This document shows, piece by piece, positions 17,216 through 26,816 of a stretch of DNA of 64,000 nt (the first letter of the stretch is position 1; each line of letters begins with the position of its first letter). The position numbers and the translations under genes are program-made. Where the stretch lies: NCBI RefSeq assembly GCF_000378945.1, contig NZ_KB900539.1:2933234-2997233 (forward strand), given 5' to 3'. The stretch is from Methyloversatilis universalis EHg5 (GTDB lineage Bacteria; Pseudomonadota; Gammaproteobacteria; Burkholderiales; Rhodocyclaceae). The notes under the pieces were generated by a model. That model made no database searches and had not been told where the DNA came from. It was given only the letters and a program-made list of their open reading frames with translations.

Positions 17216-17856
17216 GCGAAACTCCAGACCGCCAGTGCGCCGGCGCCGGCCGCCAGCGCCAGCAGATCGGCCCGGCCCAGCGCCGGACAGACATCAACCG
17301 TGATCGTGTCGTCGGCCTTCCCGTCCGACGCGAGCCAGTCGCGCCAGTCGGCGAAAGCCGGCGTATGTTCGAGGTCGCGCAACACCAGCAGCAGGCGCAA
17401 TGCGAGGCTGCCGGGACCGGGCGGCGCGGCGTCGGACGGATGCAGCAGGCGATGCAGCGCCCCTGCCAGCGCACGCAGAGGCAGCAGGCGGAACAGCAGC
17501 GCCACGCAGGCGGCCATCGCGGCCAGCCGGATAGCCGCATGCAGGGCGGCAATCAAGCCCTCGACCGTAGGCCCGGCAAGCAGATCCGGAACAAGCAGGC
17601 GCCCGGGCGTGCCGAAGGCGAAGGTGATCAGCACCGCGCCGAACAGCCAGCGCAGCCGCCGCAACAGACGCCACAGGTGGGCCGGCGCCGCCAGCAGCGC
17701 TCCGCCCAGACTGAGTGCCAGCCACACGTCATCGCGCCAGGCGGTAACGCCCTGCCCGGCCAGCAGCCACATCAGCCACAGCGCGAGCAGCGTCGCGCCA
17801 TGCATGGACGGGCGACGGGAGATCACGGGCGGATCGACGGCAAACGGGGAAGGCAT
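17212..17856 (-). CDS. CbiQ/EcfT-like integral membrane protein of unknown role
   Basis: The start at 17856 (MPSPFAV) was chosen over a much longer open frame that runs back into the fimV terminator; a Met at 17805 is an alternative. The product has four to five hydrophobic segments. The pattern [39 protein letters not shown] and [16 protein letters not shown] resembles the transmembrane T component (CbiQ/EcfT) of ECF vitamin transporters. No ECF ATPase or substrate subunit is nearby, and the region of the usual ATPase-contacting Ala-Arg motifs is not clear. The link is a family-level resemblance only. It overlaps truA by 4 bases and is probably co-transcribed with it. Confidence 0.6.
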   Translation of the reverse strand: MPSPFAVDPPVISRRPSMHGATLLALWLMWLLAGQGVTAWRDDVWLALSLGGALLAAPAHLWRLLRRLRWLFGAVLITFAFGTPGRLLVPDLLAGPTVEGLIAALHAAIRLAAMAACVALLFRLLPLRALAGALHRLLHPSDAAPPGPGSLALRLLLVLRDLEHTPAFADWRDWLASDGKADDTITVDVCPALGRADLLALAAGAGALAVWSFA

Positions 17857-17972
17857 GGCTGGAGCGGCGCGCAGGGATGAGGCGGGTGGGCGAGCATACC
17901 GCGCAATCGACGTCCGGGCGTTCTGCGCATACGATGTGCGGCCAGCCGCCACGCGACAGGCTGAATCGCCAT

Positions 17973-18025
17973 GAAAAAAGCCGGCACCAGGCCGGCTTCC
18001 CGAAGGACGGGCCGTATGGCCCGTC
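17973..18025 (-). terminator. double hairpin and T-run terminating fimV
   Basis: Read on the minus strand after the fimV stop, GACGGGCC (18025-18018) pairs with GGCCCGTC (18013-18006). A second hairpin GCCGGC/GCCGGC (17996-17991 with 17985-17980) follows, and then six T (17979-17974). The second hairpin with its T-run is a standard intrinsic terminator. Confidence 0.85.
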
Positions 18026-18043
18026 CGCACGCGTCACACAGGA

Positions 18044-20929
18044 TCAACCGAGACGGGACAGCATGTCAGTGGCCTGGCTCTGCTGTTCCGGCGTACCTTC
18101 ACGCACCACTTCCTGCAGCAGTTCGCGCGCACCTTCCTTGTCGCCCATTTCCTCGTAAGCACGTGCCAGTTCCAGCTTGGTTTCGGCTTCCTCGGCGGCG
18201 GACTGCGGCGGCTCTTCACCCCCCAGCATGTCTTCCGGATTGATGACGGTGGACACCGCAGACGGCGGCATGTCCTCCTCCGCTGCCGGCAACGCCTCTT
18301 CCAGCGCCTTCGCCACATCGCCAACCACGTCGGTTTCCAGCGTCGAAGGATCCGACCCCAGATCGAGATTGATGTCCGACAGGTCGATCACCGGCTCCGC
18401 CTGGGCGACCGGCGCTGCCGGTGCATCAGATGCGTCGAAGTTGAAGTCGATCAGATTGCCGATGTCGGTGCGTTCGAGGTCCACCACCGCTGCCGGATCG
18501 ACCGCCTCGCCCTCGGCCGGCAGCGACAGATCGAGATCGAAAGCCGGCGCCCCTTCCTGACTCAGTGCCTCGGCGGCATCGGCCACATTGCGCTCGAGCA
18601 CCAGCGTGCTCACGTCGGCCGGCTCTTCAGGCTTGGTGAAATCGAGGCCCAGATCGAAATCGAGAGACGATTCGCCCTCCGACTCTTCGCCCGGCTTGGT
18701 CAGCGTCGTGGCCACTCCCACGACAGGCGCGACCGGCACATCGTCGGCCGGCGGCACATCGAGATCGAAATCGAGGCCGATGTCAGCAGACGGTGCCGGT
18801 GCTTCTTCCTCCAGCTGCGGCACCTGATGCGGATCGAGCGTGACCGTGCTCTGGTTGTCGTCGGCCACATCGCCTGACACCAGCTGACCGATGTCGCCGG
18901 GCAGCGTCCAGGTATCGCGCAGCTTGTCGGCGCCGCTGACCACCACCGTGGCCGCCATCGCCGCCTGCACGTCCGGTTCCGGTTCGGGCTCGGGTGCACC
19001 ACCGCCGTACAGCGGATTGCCCGGATCGACCGACCGACCCAGCTGGGCAGCCTTTTCCCAGTCCGCCCCCTTGCCGCCGGTCTGCGCATACAGCTCGGTC
19101 GCCAGGGTTTCGAACTGCTTCACCGATTTGCGCTGGGCATAGATTTCCAGCAGCTTCAGGTGGATGGCATGACGGCTGGGTTCGCTCTTGAGCGCTTCGA
19201 GCAGGATTTCCTCAGCCTGCGCATCGCGGCCATATGCCATGTAGACATCGGCTTCCGCCACCGGATCGACCCCTTCGTCGGCGTCGATGGAAGACAGCGA
19301 GGACTGGCTGAAATCGGTCTGGATGGAGCTGGCGCTGGTGTCCACGCTCTGGCCACCGCCGGTGGCACCAATGACCGAAGTCGATGCGGCAACCGGTTCC
19401 ATGCCGGCCGTGGTCGAGGGCGGCGCCAGATCGGCCACCGGTTCGCTCGCCTTGCGGCGGCGCCAGCCGAAATAGCCGAGCAGCAGTGCGAGCACGGCAC
19501 CCAGACCGCCCAGCGTGGCCGGATCGGACAGCATGCCGGGCTCTTCCACGGCGGCCTCCGGTTCGACATCCGGTGCCGGCGCGGGCGCCGGCTTGGGCGG
19601 TTCGACCGGAACCGGTTTCGGCGCTTCGGCCGCAGGCGTTTCTGCCGGCTTCTTTTCGTCGGCCAGCGCAATCAGGTCGGGCACCGGTTTGTCGGCCGGC
19701 TTGCCTGCCGCCTTTTCCACCGGCTTTTCCGCCGCTGCGATCAGATCGGGCACCGGTTTGTCCTCAGCCTTAGGCGCAGGTGCAGGAGCCGGAGCCGGTT
19801 TGGCTGCGGGCTGCGGCGCGGCAGCAGGGGCCGGCGCCGGTGCAGCCGCCTTCTGCGCATCGGCCATCGGCGTGTTCTTCAGCTCGACCAGCTTCTGCAG
19901 ATCGCGCACATTGCGTTCGAGCTCGGCCAGCCGGCTGTTCGCGTCCTTCAGCGCACGGTCCTTGGCAACGACCTCTTCTTCCAGCGCATTGATCTTGCCG
20001 CCGTCTGCGGAAGCAGACTTGGACACGCGCACCTGATCGGCCGCGGGCGCGGCAGCAGGCGCCTTGTCCTCGACCCGTGCCGCAATCTTGCCGCCAGAGC
20101 TGCGGCCGGTCGATTCGGCCGCGACCGGCTGGCTGGCGACGCTGCCCGCAAGGCGGGAACGATAGGCCGCGAAATCGGCGGTCTGGGCCGACACGATCTG
20201 GCGCGCCTCCTGCGGCGACACCGATTCCGCGGTGGCCTGATCAGGAATGGTCAGGATGCGGCCGGCACGCAGGCGGTTCATGTTGCCGCCGTCGAACGCT
20301 TCCGGATTGGCGCGCACCAGTGCAACCAGCATCTGGTCAAGGCTGACGCCGGACGGCGCGGTTTCGGTGGCGATGCGGCGCAGCGTTTCGCCGCGCTGAA
20401 CTTCGCGAGTGCTGCCGCCGGCCGGTGCAGCTTCACGTGCAGCCGGTGCAGGCACGGTACGTGTCGCCGCAGGGCGACTGCTGTCGCCACCGGGCACCGC
20501 CACCGGTTCGACCGGTGCCGGACGCGGCATGTCGGCCGGATCAAGCAGGAAGGTGTATTCACGTACGAGCCGGCCGGAGGACCAGTTCAGCTCGATCAGC
20601 ATGTCGAGATAGGGCTCGCTGACCGCACGGTCGCTGGTCACCACAAGCACCGGACGGCCACGCCGCTTGTCGACCGAGATGCGTACGCCGGCCAGACTGG
20701 ACGCGAATTCAACGCCGGCCTGCTTGAATGAGGCGGCGGACGCGAGCTTGGCCGACATCGACGCAAGTTCTTCGGCACTGGCCGACAGTTCGACTTCGGC
20801 CCGCAGCGGCTGGCCAATGGCGGACTGCACGGTGAGCTTGCCGAGACCGGCAGCGCCTACGGTGAGCGGGAGTGCCGACAGCAGCGCAGTCAGCAGGCGG
20901 ATCGAATGTTTTTTATCGCTATGACGCAC
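18044..20929 (-). CDS. fimV: FimV/HubP family polar peptidoglycan-binding protein
   Basis: The start is a GTG (20929) with GAGGAAA 7-8 bases upstream. The 961-residue protein has a signal peptide, the FimV N-terminal beta domain (GKLTVQSAIGQPLRAEVEL), a LysM-like region near residues 180-235 (VQRGETLRRIATETA ... LRAGRILTIPDQ) and a coiled coil near 325-345. A Pro/Ala-rich linker follows, then one membrane helix (GGLGAVLALLLGYFGWRRRK). A long acidic cytoplasmic part with a TPR-like stretch near 590-650 comes next, and the FimV C-terminal domain ends it (ETKLELARAYEEMGDKEGARELLQEVV). FimV/HubP proteins mark the cell pole and organise type IV pili, flagella and chemoreceptors, which fits the polar-type flagellar genes here. 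Confidence 0.93.
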   Translation of the reverse strand: MRHSDKKHSIRLLTALLSALPLTVGAAGLGKLTVQSAIGQPLRAEVELSASAEELASMSAKLASAASFKQAGVEFASSLAGVRISVDKRRGRPVLVVTSDRAVSEPYLDMLIELNWSSGRLVREYTFLLDPADMPRPAPVEPVAVPGGDSSRPAATRTVPAPAAREAAPAGGSTREVQRGETLRRIATETAPSGVSLDQMLVALVRANPEAFDGGNMNRLRAGRILTIPDQATAESVSPQEARQIVSAQTADFAAYRSRLAGSVASQPVAAESTGRSSGGKIAARVEDKAPAAAPAADQVRVSKSASADGGKINALEEEVVAKDRALKDANSRLAELERNVRDLQKLVELKNTPMADAQKAAAPAPAPAAAPQPAAKPAPAPAPAPKAEDKPVPDLIAAAEKPVEKAAGKPADKPVPDLIALADEKKPAETPAAEAPKPVPVEPPKPAPAPAPDVEPEAAVEEPGMLSDPATLGGLGAVLALLLGYFGWRRRKASEPVADLAPPSTTAGMEPVAASTSVIGATGGGQSVDTSASSIQTDFSQSSLSSIDADEGVDPVAEADVYMAYGRDAQAEEILLEALKSEPSRHAIHLKLLEIYAQRKSVKQFETLATELYAQTGGKGADWEKAAQLGRSVDPGNPLYGGGAPEPEPEPDVQAAMAATVVVSGADKLRDTWTLPGDIGQLVSGDVADDNQSTVTLDPHQVPQLEEEAPAPSADIGLDFDLDVPPADDVPVAPVVGVATTLTKPGEESEGESSLDFDLGLDFTKPEEPADVSTLVLERNVADAAEALSQEGAPAFDLDLSLPAEGEAVDPAAVVDLERTDIGNLIDFNFDASDAPAAPVAQAEPVIDLSDINLDLGSDPSTLETDVVGDVAKALEEALPAAEEDMPPSAVSTVINPEDMLGGEEPPQSAAEEAETKLELARAYEEMGDKEGARELLQEVVREGTPEQQSQATDMLSRLG

Positions 20930-20962
20930 CGCGTTTTCCTCGCGCGCTAAAACCCAATTCTC

Positions 20963-20991
20963 AAAATAACATCATGGTCTTAGCCCTGCAA
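20963..20991 (-). promoter_or_regulatory. possible sigma-70-type promoter of fimV
   Basis: On the minus strand TTGCAG (20991-20986) lies 17 bases before TATTTT (20968-20963). The matches to the -35 and -10 consensus are moderate. It is the best candidate in the 140-base gap between asd and fimV. Confidence 0.4.
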
Positions 20992-21029
20992 GCTCAGTCG
21001 TCGCTTTATGTTGCGAAACTGTCTGTTAC

Positions 21030-21059
21030 GACACGCTGCTCGCGGTAAAGCAGCGTGTC
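21030..21059 (-). terminator. 11-bp hairpin just after asd
   Basis: GACACGCTGCT at 21030-21040 is fully complementary to AGCAGCGTGTC at 21049-21059, with an 8-base loop. No T-run follows on the minus strand, so termination after asd may be partial. Confidence 0.5.
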
Positions 21060-21069
21060 GGGTGCTGGA

Positions 21070-22185
21070 TCAGGCTTCGACCAGGATACGCAGCATGCGG
21101 CGAAGCGGCTCGGCCGCCCCCCACAGCAGTTGGTCGCCGCAGGTGAAGGCTCCGAGGTAGTCCGGCCCCATGTTGAGCTTGCGTACGCGACCGACCGGAA
21201 TGGTCAGCGAACCGCTGACCGCCGCCGGCGTCAGGTCGCGCATGCTGTCTTCGCGATGGTTGGGCACGAACTTCACCCAGGCGTTGGCTTCGCGGATCAT
21301 GCTTTCGATCTCGTCCAACGGCACGTCGCGCTTCAACTTGATGGTGAGCGCCTGCGAATGACAGCGCATCGCGCCGATCCGCACGCAGATGCCGTCGATC
21401 GGCGTGATGTCGGCGCCGCTGCGGCCCAGGATCTTGTTGGTTTCGACCAGCCCCTTCCACTCTTCCTTGCTCTGGCCGCTCTCCAGTTCTTTGTCGATGT
21501 AGGGGATGAGCGAGCCGGCCAGCGGCGCACCGAAGCTCTTCTTCGGGAAATCGGCGCTGCGCAGGCTGTCGGTGACCGCGCGGTCGATGTCCAGGATGGC
21601 CGAGGCGCTGTCGCGCAGGCCGGACGCGGCCACGCTGTGCAGCGTGCCCATCTGGCTCAGCAGTTCGCGCATGTTCTGCGCGCCGGCGCCGGAGGCAGCC
21701 TGGTAGGTCATGGCGCTCATCCACTCGACCAGACCGGCCGAGAACAGCGCGCCCACGCCCATCAGCATCAGGCTGACCGTGCAGTTGCCGCCGATGTAGT
21801 CCTTCACGCCGCGCGCCAGACCGTCCTTGATCACGCCCATGTTGACCGGGTCGAGGATGATGATGGCGTCGTCCTTCATGCGCAGCGCGGAGGCGGCGTC
21901 GATCCAGTAGCCCTTCCAGCCGGCGGCGCGCAGCTTCGGATACACCTCGTTGGTGTAGTCGCCGCCCTGGCAGGTGATGATGGCGTCCATCTTCGCGAGC
22001 GATGCGACGTCGGTCGCGTCCAGCAGCGGCGCGCTGCCCTGGCCCACGTCCGGGCCGGCGGCACCGACGCTGGAGGTGGTGAAGAACACCGGCTCCACCA
22101 GTGCGAAATCGTTTTCCTCGCGCATGCGCTGCATGAGCACAGAGCCCACCATGCCGCGCCAACCCACCATACCGAGCTTCAACAT
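21070..22185 (-). CDS. asd: aspartate-semialdehyde dehydrogenase
   Basis: Asd reduces aspartyl phosphate with NADPH to the semialdehyde used for Lys, Met, Thr and diaminopimelate. The N-terminal nucleotide site [19 protein letters not shown] is at residues 3-21, and the active-site Cys lies in [13 protein letters not shown] near residue 135. The C-terminal [15 protein letters not shown] is also typical. The 371-residue length matches the Gram-negative type. It sits 21 bases after leuB, the usual leuCDB-asd arrangement in Beta- and Gammaproteobacteria. Confidence 0.97.
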   Translation of the reverse strand: MLKLGMVGWRGMVGSVLMQRMREENDFALVEPVFFTTSSVGAAGPDVGQGSAPLLDATDVASLAKMDAIITCQGGDYTNEVYPKLRAAGWKGYWIDAASALRMKDDAIIILDPVNMGVIKDGLARGVKDYIGGNCTVSLMLMGVGALFSAGLVEWMSAMTYQAASGAGAQNMRELLSQMGTLHSVAASGLRDSASAILDIDRAVTDSLRSADFPKKSFGAPLAGSLIPYIDKELESGQSKEEWKGLVETNKILGRSGADITPIDGICVRIGAMRCHSQALTIKLKRDVPLDEIESMIREANAWVKFVPNHREDSMRDLTPAAVSGSLTIPVGRVRKLNMGPDYLGAFTCGDQLLWGAAEPLRRMLRILVEA

Positions 22186-22206
22186 GTCCGTTTCCTCGTC
22201 CGTCTC

Positions 22207-23280
22207 TTACAGGGCCGCCAGTACGGCGTCGCCCATCTGCTTCGTACCGACCCGGGTCGTGCCCGGCTCGAAGATGTCACCGGTGCGGTAGCCCTGGGCC
22301 AGCACCTTGCGCACCGCGTTCTCGATGCGCACCGCGGCGGCTTCGTTGCCGAAGCTGTAGCGCAGCATCATCGCCGCCGACAGGATGGTCGCCAGCGGAT
22401 TGGCCACGCCCTGGCCGGCGATGTCGGGTGCCGAGCCGTGGCTGGGTTCGTACAGACCCTTGTTGTTCGCGTCCAGCGAAGCCGACGGCAGCATGCCGAT
22501 CGAGCCGGTGAGCATCGATGCTTCATCGGACAGGATGTCGCCGAACATGTTTCCGGTCACCACCACGTCGAACTGCTTGGGTGCCTTCACCAGCTGCATC
22601 GCCGCGTTGTCGACCAGCATGTGGCTCAGTTCGACATCCGGGTAGTCCTTGGACAGGTCGATCATGACCTCGCGCCACAGCTGGGTGCACTCCAGCACGT
22701 TCATCTTGTCGACCGAGCACAGCTTCTTGCCGCGCTTGCGGGCGGCCTCGAAGGCGACCCGGCCGATGCGGCGGATCTCTTCCTCGGCGTAGATCATGGT
22801 GTTCCAGCCCACGCGCTGTTCGCCCCACTGCGTGTCGCGCACCTCGATGCCACGCGGCTGGCCGAAGTAGATGTCGCCGGTCAGTTCACGCACGATCAGG
22901 ATGTCCAGGCCGGACACGATTTCCGGCTTCAGCGACGAGGCGTTGGCCAGTTCCGGATACAGGATGGCCGGGCGCAGATTGGCGAACACGCCCAGTTCCG
23001 AGCGGATGCGCAGCAAGCCGCGCTCCGGGCGCTGTTCGCGCGGCAGGGTGTCCCACTTCGGGCCGCCTACTGCACCGAGCAGGATGGCGTCGGCTTCGCG
23101 CGCCAGCTTGGAGGTCGCTTCCGGGTAGGGGTCACCGGTGGCATCGACCGCGCAGCCGCCGAGCAGCGCGTGCTCGAATTCGATCTTCAGGCCGTCGGTA
23201 CGCAGCGCTTCCAGCACGCGCAGTGCTTCGGCGGTGATTTCGGGTCCGATGCCGTCGCCGGCGAGAACACAGACTTTCAC
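22207..23280 (-). CDS. leuB: 3-isopropylmalate dehydrogenase
   Basis: LeuB oxidises and decarboxylates 3-isopropylmalate with NAD+ in leucine synthesis. I chose the GTG at 23280, preceded by GGAG at 6-9 bases, because it yields [16 protein letters not shown], the standard N-terminus; the ATG at 23307 would add nine non-conserved residues and overlap leuD. Substrate-binding Arg residues are in [14 protein letters not shown] and the metal and NAD site in [15 protein letters not shown]. With 357 residues the length is normal. Confidence 0.96.
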   Translation of the reverse strand: MKVCVLAGDGIGPEITAEALRVLEALRTDGLKIEFEHALLGGCAVDATGDPYPEATSKLAREADAILLGAVGGPKWDTLPREQRPERGLLRIRSELGVFANLRPAILYPELANASSLKPEIVSGLDILIVRELTGDIYFGQPRGIEVRDTQWGEQRVGWNTMIYAEEEIRRIGRVAFEAARKRGKKLCSVDKMNVLECTQLWREVMIDLSKDYPDVELSHMLVDNAAMQLVKAPKQFDVVVTGNMFGDILSDEASMLTGSIGMLPSASLDANNKGLYEPSHGSAPDIAGQGVANPLATILSAAMMLRYSFGNEAAAVRIENAVRKVLAQGYRTGDIFEPGTTRVGTKQMGDAVLAAL

Positions 23281-23299
23281 GGATTGCTCCAGTAGAGGG

Positions 23300-23938
23300 T
23301 CAGGCAAAGAGCCAGGGCTGTTCGATGCGGCGACGCGCTTCGAATTCGCGGATCTTGTCGGCCTGGCGCAGGGTCAGGCCGATGTCGTCGAAACCGTTGA
23401 TCAGACAGTACTTGCGGAAGGCATCGACATCGAACCCGATGGCGTGGCCGTCCGGGCGCACCACCACCTGCCGGTCCAGATCGATGTGCAGGCGGTAGCC
23501 CGGCGTGCCGGCGCACTGCAGGAACAGCTGCTCGACTTCCTTCTCCGGCAGGCGGATCGGCAGCAGGCCGTTCTTGAAACAGTTGCTGTAGAAGATGTCG
23601 GCGAAGGTGGTACCGATGATGGCGCGGAAACCGTAGTCCTCGATCGCCCACGGCGCGTGTTCGCGCGACGAACCGCAGCCGAAGTTCTCGCGCACCAGCA
23701 GCACGCTGGCGCCCTGGAAACGCGGCTGGTTCAGCACGAAGTCCGGGTTCTGCGGGCGCTTCGAGTGATCCTGACCCGGCTCGCCGACGTCGAGATAGCG
23801 CCACTCGTCGAACAGGGTCGGGCCGAAGCCCGAGCGCTTGATCGACTTCAGGTACTGCTTCGGAATGATGGCGTCGGTATCGACGTTGGCGCGATCCAGC
23901 GGTGCGACCAGGCCGTCGAGCGTGGTGAATGCTTTCAT
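23300..23938 (-). CDS. leuD: 3-isopropylmalate dehydratase small subunit
   Basis: LeuD pairs with LeuC to move the hydroxyl group of isopropylmalate. The 212-residue length is typical. Visible motifs are [15 protein letters not shown] near residues 20-34 and the small-subunit signature [24 protein letters not shown]. The entericidin gene separates it from leuC by about 180 bases, and leuB starts 19 bases after its stop, all in one direction. Confidence 0.97.
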   Translation of the reverse strand: MKAFTTLDGLVAPLDRANVDTDAIIPKQYLKSIKRSGFGPTLFDEWRYLDVGEPGQDHSKRPQNPDFVLNQPRFQGASVLLVRENFGCGSSREHAPWAIEDYGFRAIIGTTFADIFYSNCFKNGLLPIRLPEKEVEQLFLQCAGTPGYRLHIDLDRQVVVRPDGHAIGFDVDAFRKYCLINGFDDIGLTLRQADKIREFEARRRIEQPWLFA

Positions 23939-23959
23939 GAGAGACCCTTATGTCGCCGC

Positions 23960-24082
23960 TTACTTCGCGGATTTCTCGATGGCTTCGCCACCCTTCTTGA
24001 TGTCCTTGCCCAGGCCCTCGACCGTATTGCAACCGGCCAGCATCAGGGTCATCGCGCTCATGATCACGGCAATCAGCTTCAT
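23960..24082 (-). CDS. entericidin A/B family small lipoprotein
   Basis: This short gene between leuC and leuD encodes 40 residues: a signal MKLIAVIMSAMTLMLAGC with the lipobox LAGC (Cys18), then NTVEGLGKDIKKGGEAIEKSAK. The tail with GLGKDIKKGGEAIE is the entericidin signature. In E. coli the entericidin A/B pair acts as antidote and toxin lipoproteins in stationary phase. A single copy inside the leu operon is common in Betaproteobacteria and its role there is not known. The ATG has an AGGAAGAGC ribosome site close upstream. Confidence 0.88.
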   Translation of the reverse strand: MKLIAVIMSAMTLMLAGCNTVEGLGKDIKKGGEAIEKSAK

Positions 24083-24123
24083 GCTCTGCTCTTCCTCAAA
24101 CGGAATGTCGGTGGCTTACCGAC

Positions 24124-25530
24124 TCAGACGATTTCACGCACATCGGCGAAACGGCCGGCGATCGCCGCCGCCGCTGCCATCTGCGGACTGACCAGATGGG
24201 TGCGTCCGCCCGCACCCTGGCGACCTTCGAAGTTGCGGTTCGAGGTCGAGGCGCAACGCTCGCCCGGCTCCAGCCGGTCGGCGTTCATCGCCAGACACAT
24301 CGAACAGCCCGGCTCGCGCCATTCGAAACCGGCCGCCTTGAACACCTTGTCCAGACCTTCGGCCTCGGCCTGCGCCTTGACCAGACCGGAACCCGGCACC
24401 ACCAGCGCCAGCTTCACGTTGTCGGCCACGCGACGGCCTTCGACCACGCGGGCGGCGGCACGCAGATCCTCGATGCGCGAATTGGTACAGGAGCCGATGA
24501 ACACCTTGTCGATGCGGATCTGGTCGATCGGCGTGCGCGGGGTGAGCCCCATGTACTGCAGCGCACGGGCCACGCCCTCGCGCTTGACCGGATCGGCGAA
24601 ATCTTCCGGCGCAGGCACCTGGCCGCGCACGTCGGTCACCATTTCCGGCGAAGTACCCCAGGTCACCTGCGGCAGGATGCGGCGGGCGTCGATGTCGACC
24701 ACGCGGTCGAACTGCGCGCCCTCGTCCGACTTCAGCGTTCGCCAGTACTCGACCGCGCGGTCCCACTGGTCGGCGCGCGGCGAGAAGGGGCGGCCGCGCA
24801 GGTATTCGATCGTGGTGTTGTCGACCGCCACCATGCCGGCGCGGGCACCGCCCTCGATCGCCATATTGCACAGGGTCATGCGGCCTTCCATCGACAGGCC
24901 GCGGATGGCCGAACCACCGAATTCGATCGCATAGCCTGTGCCGCCGGCAGTGCCGATGACGCCGATGAAGTAGAGCGCGATGTCCTTGGCGCTGACGCCC
25001 TTGCCCAGTTCGCCCTCGACGCGGATGAGCATGGACTTCGACTTCTTCTGCAGCAGGCACTGGGTCGCCATCACGTGCTCGACCTCGGAGGTGCCGATGC
25101 CGTGCGCCAGACAGCCGAAGGCGCCGTGGGTCGAGGTGTGCGAGTCGCCGCAGACGACAGTCATGCCGGGCAGCGTGGCGCCGTTTTCCGGGCCGATCAC
25201 ATGCACGATGCCCTGACGCTTGTCGCGGAACGGGAAATAGGCCAGTGCGCCGAAGGCACGGATGTTGGCATCCAGGGTTTCGACCTGGGCACGCGAGGTC
25301 GGGTCAGCAATGCCCTGTTCCGCGCGGTCGGTCGGCACGTTGTGGTCGGCCGTGGCGACGATGGAGTCCACGCGCCAGGGCGTGCGGTTGGCCATGCGCA
25401 GGCCTTCGAAGGCCTGCGGGCTGGTCACTTCATGTACCAGGTGGCGGTCGATGTAGAGCAGTGCGGTACCGTCTTCTTCGGTATGCACCACGTGACTTGA
25501 CCACAGCTTGTCGTAAAGCGTCTGCGCCAT
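24124..25530 (-). CDS. leuC: 3-isopropylmalate dehydratase large subunit
   Basis: LeuC is the iron-sulfur large subunit of isopropylmalate isomerase. Its cluster cysteines are visible in [13 protein letters not shown] near residues 345-357 and in CSMCLAMN near 408-415. The N-terminal [15 protein letters not shown] and [14 protein letters not shown] are also typical. The 468-residue length is standard. It is the first gene of leuC-entericidin-leuD-leuB-asd, with a promoter just upstream at about 25564. Confidence 0.97.
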   Translation of the reverse strand: MAQTLYDKLWSSHVVHTEEDGTALLYIDRHLVHEVTSPQAFEGLRMANRTPWRVDSIVATADHNVPTDRAEQGIADPTSRAQVETLDANIRAFGALAYFPFRDKRQGIVHVIGPENGATLPGMTVVCGDSHTSTHGAFGCLAHGIGTSEVEHVMATQCLLQKKSKSMLIRVEGELGKGVSAKDIALYFIGVIGTAGGTGYAIEFGGSAIRGLSMEGRMTLCNMAIEGGARAGMVAVDNTTIEYLRGRPFSPRADQWDRAVEYWRTLKSDEGAQFDRVVDIDARRILPQVTWGTSPEMVTDVRGQVPAPEDFADPVKREGVARALQYMGLTPRTPIDQIRIDKVFIGSCTNSRIEDLRAAARVVEGRRVADNVKLALVVPGSGLVKAQAEAEGLDKVFKAAGFEWREPGCSMCLAMNADRLEPGERCASTSNRNFEGRQGAGGRTHLVSPQMAAAAAIAGRFADVREIV

Positions 25531-25563
25531 TGCAACGATTCCGGCTGATCAGCGAAACCGGGG

Positions 25564-25569
25564 ATTATA
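25564..25569 (-). promoter_or_regulatory. -10 box of the leuC promoter
   Basis: TATAAT (perfect) is read on the minus strand at 25569-25564, giving a start near 25557 and a 27-base leader before the leuC ATG. No good -35 hexamer was found at the usual distance, so an activator may help. The leader is too short for a leucine attenuator. Confidence 0.55.
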
Positions 25570-25599
25570 ACCTTGCGGCGCAGCATCCGGCCGCCCTGC

Positions 25600-26757
25600 T
25601 CAGCCGGCGCGGACCACCTCGTCCGGGTGCCACAGCCGCGCCAGCAGCACACAGCCGGCCAGCGCAAACACCGAACTGAGCGCGAACGCCCAGCCACCGC
25701 CGAACGGTGCCCACAGCCAGCCGCTGATCAGCCCGCCCACCATGCCGCCGGCGCCGAAGGACACGCTGCCGTACAGCGCCTGCGCCCGACCCTGCTGACG
25801 GGCATCGAACCACTGGTTCAGCGCCGCCACCGAACTGGCGTGGAAGGCGCCGAAGGTGAGGCCGTGCAGCAGCTGAGCGGCCAGCAGCCAGGGCAGCGAG
25901 CCGACCATGAAACCGATCACCGCGAAGCGCAGCACCGCGGCACACAGCGCGGCCAGCAGCATGGTGCGCAGCGAGAAGCGCCGCATCAGCGAAGGCATCC
26001 ACAGGAAAACCGCGATCTCGGCCAGCACGCCCAGCGTCCATAAGGCGCCGATCAGGCTCTTGCTGTAGCCGTGCTCGTCCAGATGGATGGAATAGAAGAC
26101 ATAGAGCGCGCCGTGCGCACAGCTCATGAAAAAGGCCGCGCCGAACAGCCCGGCCACCGGCCGCCGGCGCAGGATGTCGCGCAGGCCTTCGGTGGCGCGC
26201 GGCCGGTCGGCGTGCTCCGGCGCCTCCGGCAGACTGAAGGCGAACAGGCAGATGCCGCCCAGGATCAGGCTGCACGCCCACAGCACCGCGCGCAGACCGG
26301 TGCGGTCCAGCATTTCGCCGAGCAGCAGCACGGTGATGACGAAGCCGATCGAACCCCAGACGCGGATCGCGCCGTAGCGGGCCACCTTCGATTTCAGATG
26401 TTCCAGCGTCAGTGCCTCGACCAGCGGCAGCGAGGCGCTCCAGAAGAAAGACATGAGCGCCATCGCGATGAACACGCCGACGAACTGTTCGGTGCTGAAG
26501 AAGATGAGGAAACCGGCCAGGCTGGCCATGCCCGCGCCACGGATGATGGGCGTGCGGGCGCCGATCCGGTCTGCCAACCAGCCCCACAGGCTGGGCGCCA
26601 GAATGCGCATCACCTGCATCAGCGACATGACGATGGCGATGTCGGCCGCGGAGAAGCCGATCGACGACAGGTAGAGCCCGAAGTACGGAGAAAATGCGCC
26701 GACGAAGGCGAAATAGAAAAGGTAGTAGGCGGACAGTCGCCAGTAGGGGAGCGGCAT
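25600..26757 (-). CDS. MFS transporter of the MFS_1-like (HcaT/LacY-related) type
   Basis: The start at 26757 gives MPLPYWRLSAYYLFYFAFVGAFSPYF, the usual beginning of this group; the upstream ATG adds 18 non-conserved residues. The 385-residue product has twelve predicted helices, with GWLADRIGARTP as the loop 2-3 motif of the major facilitator superfamily. E. coli HcaT (3-phenylpropionate) is the best-known relative, but the substrate cannot be told from the sequence. The gene lies 59 bases after the flgL-linked lipoprotein and ends before the leuC promoter; no flagellar role is implied. Confidence 0.8.
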   Translation of the reverse strand: MPLPYWRLSAYYLFYFAFVGAFSPYFGLYLSSIGFSAADIAIVMSLMQVMRILAPSLWGWLADRIGARTPIIRGAGMASLAGFLIFFSTEQFVGVFIAMALMSFFWSASLPLVEALTLEHLKSKVARYGAIRVWGSIGFVITVLLLGEMLDRTGLRAVLWACSLILGGICLFAFSLPEAPEHADRPRATEGLRDILRRRPVAGLFGAAFFMSCAHGALYVFYSIHLDEHGYSKSLIGALWTLGVLAEIAVFLWMPSLMRRFSLRTMLLAALCAAVLRFAVIGFMVGSLPWLLAAQLLHGLTFGAFHASSVAALNQWFDARQQGRAQALYGSVSFGAGGMVGGLISGWLWAPFGGGWAFALSSVFALAGCVLLARLWHPDEVVRAG

Positions 26758-26816
26758 CGGCGGCAGTGTACCGCAGCACCGGGCCTCGGCGCCCTGCACC
26801 GGCCCGGTCACTGAAC

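Noticed and set aside
19160-20731. Open frame of 523 codons opposite to fimV
   Set aside because: Composition (Arg, Gly, His repeats) mirrors the acidic and Ala/Pro-rich fimV codons; no ribosome site or motif.
21055-23295. Open frame of 746 codons on the plus strand over asd and leuB
   Set aside because: Crosses two well-identified genes on the other strand and is rich in His, Arg and Gln, as expected for a shadow.
25531-25563. Leucine attenuator leader peptide before leuC
   Set aside because: The leader predicted from the TATAAT box is only about 27 bases and has no Leu codon run or terminator.
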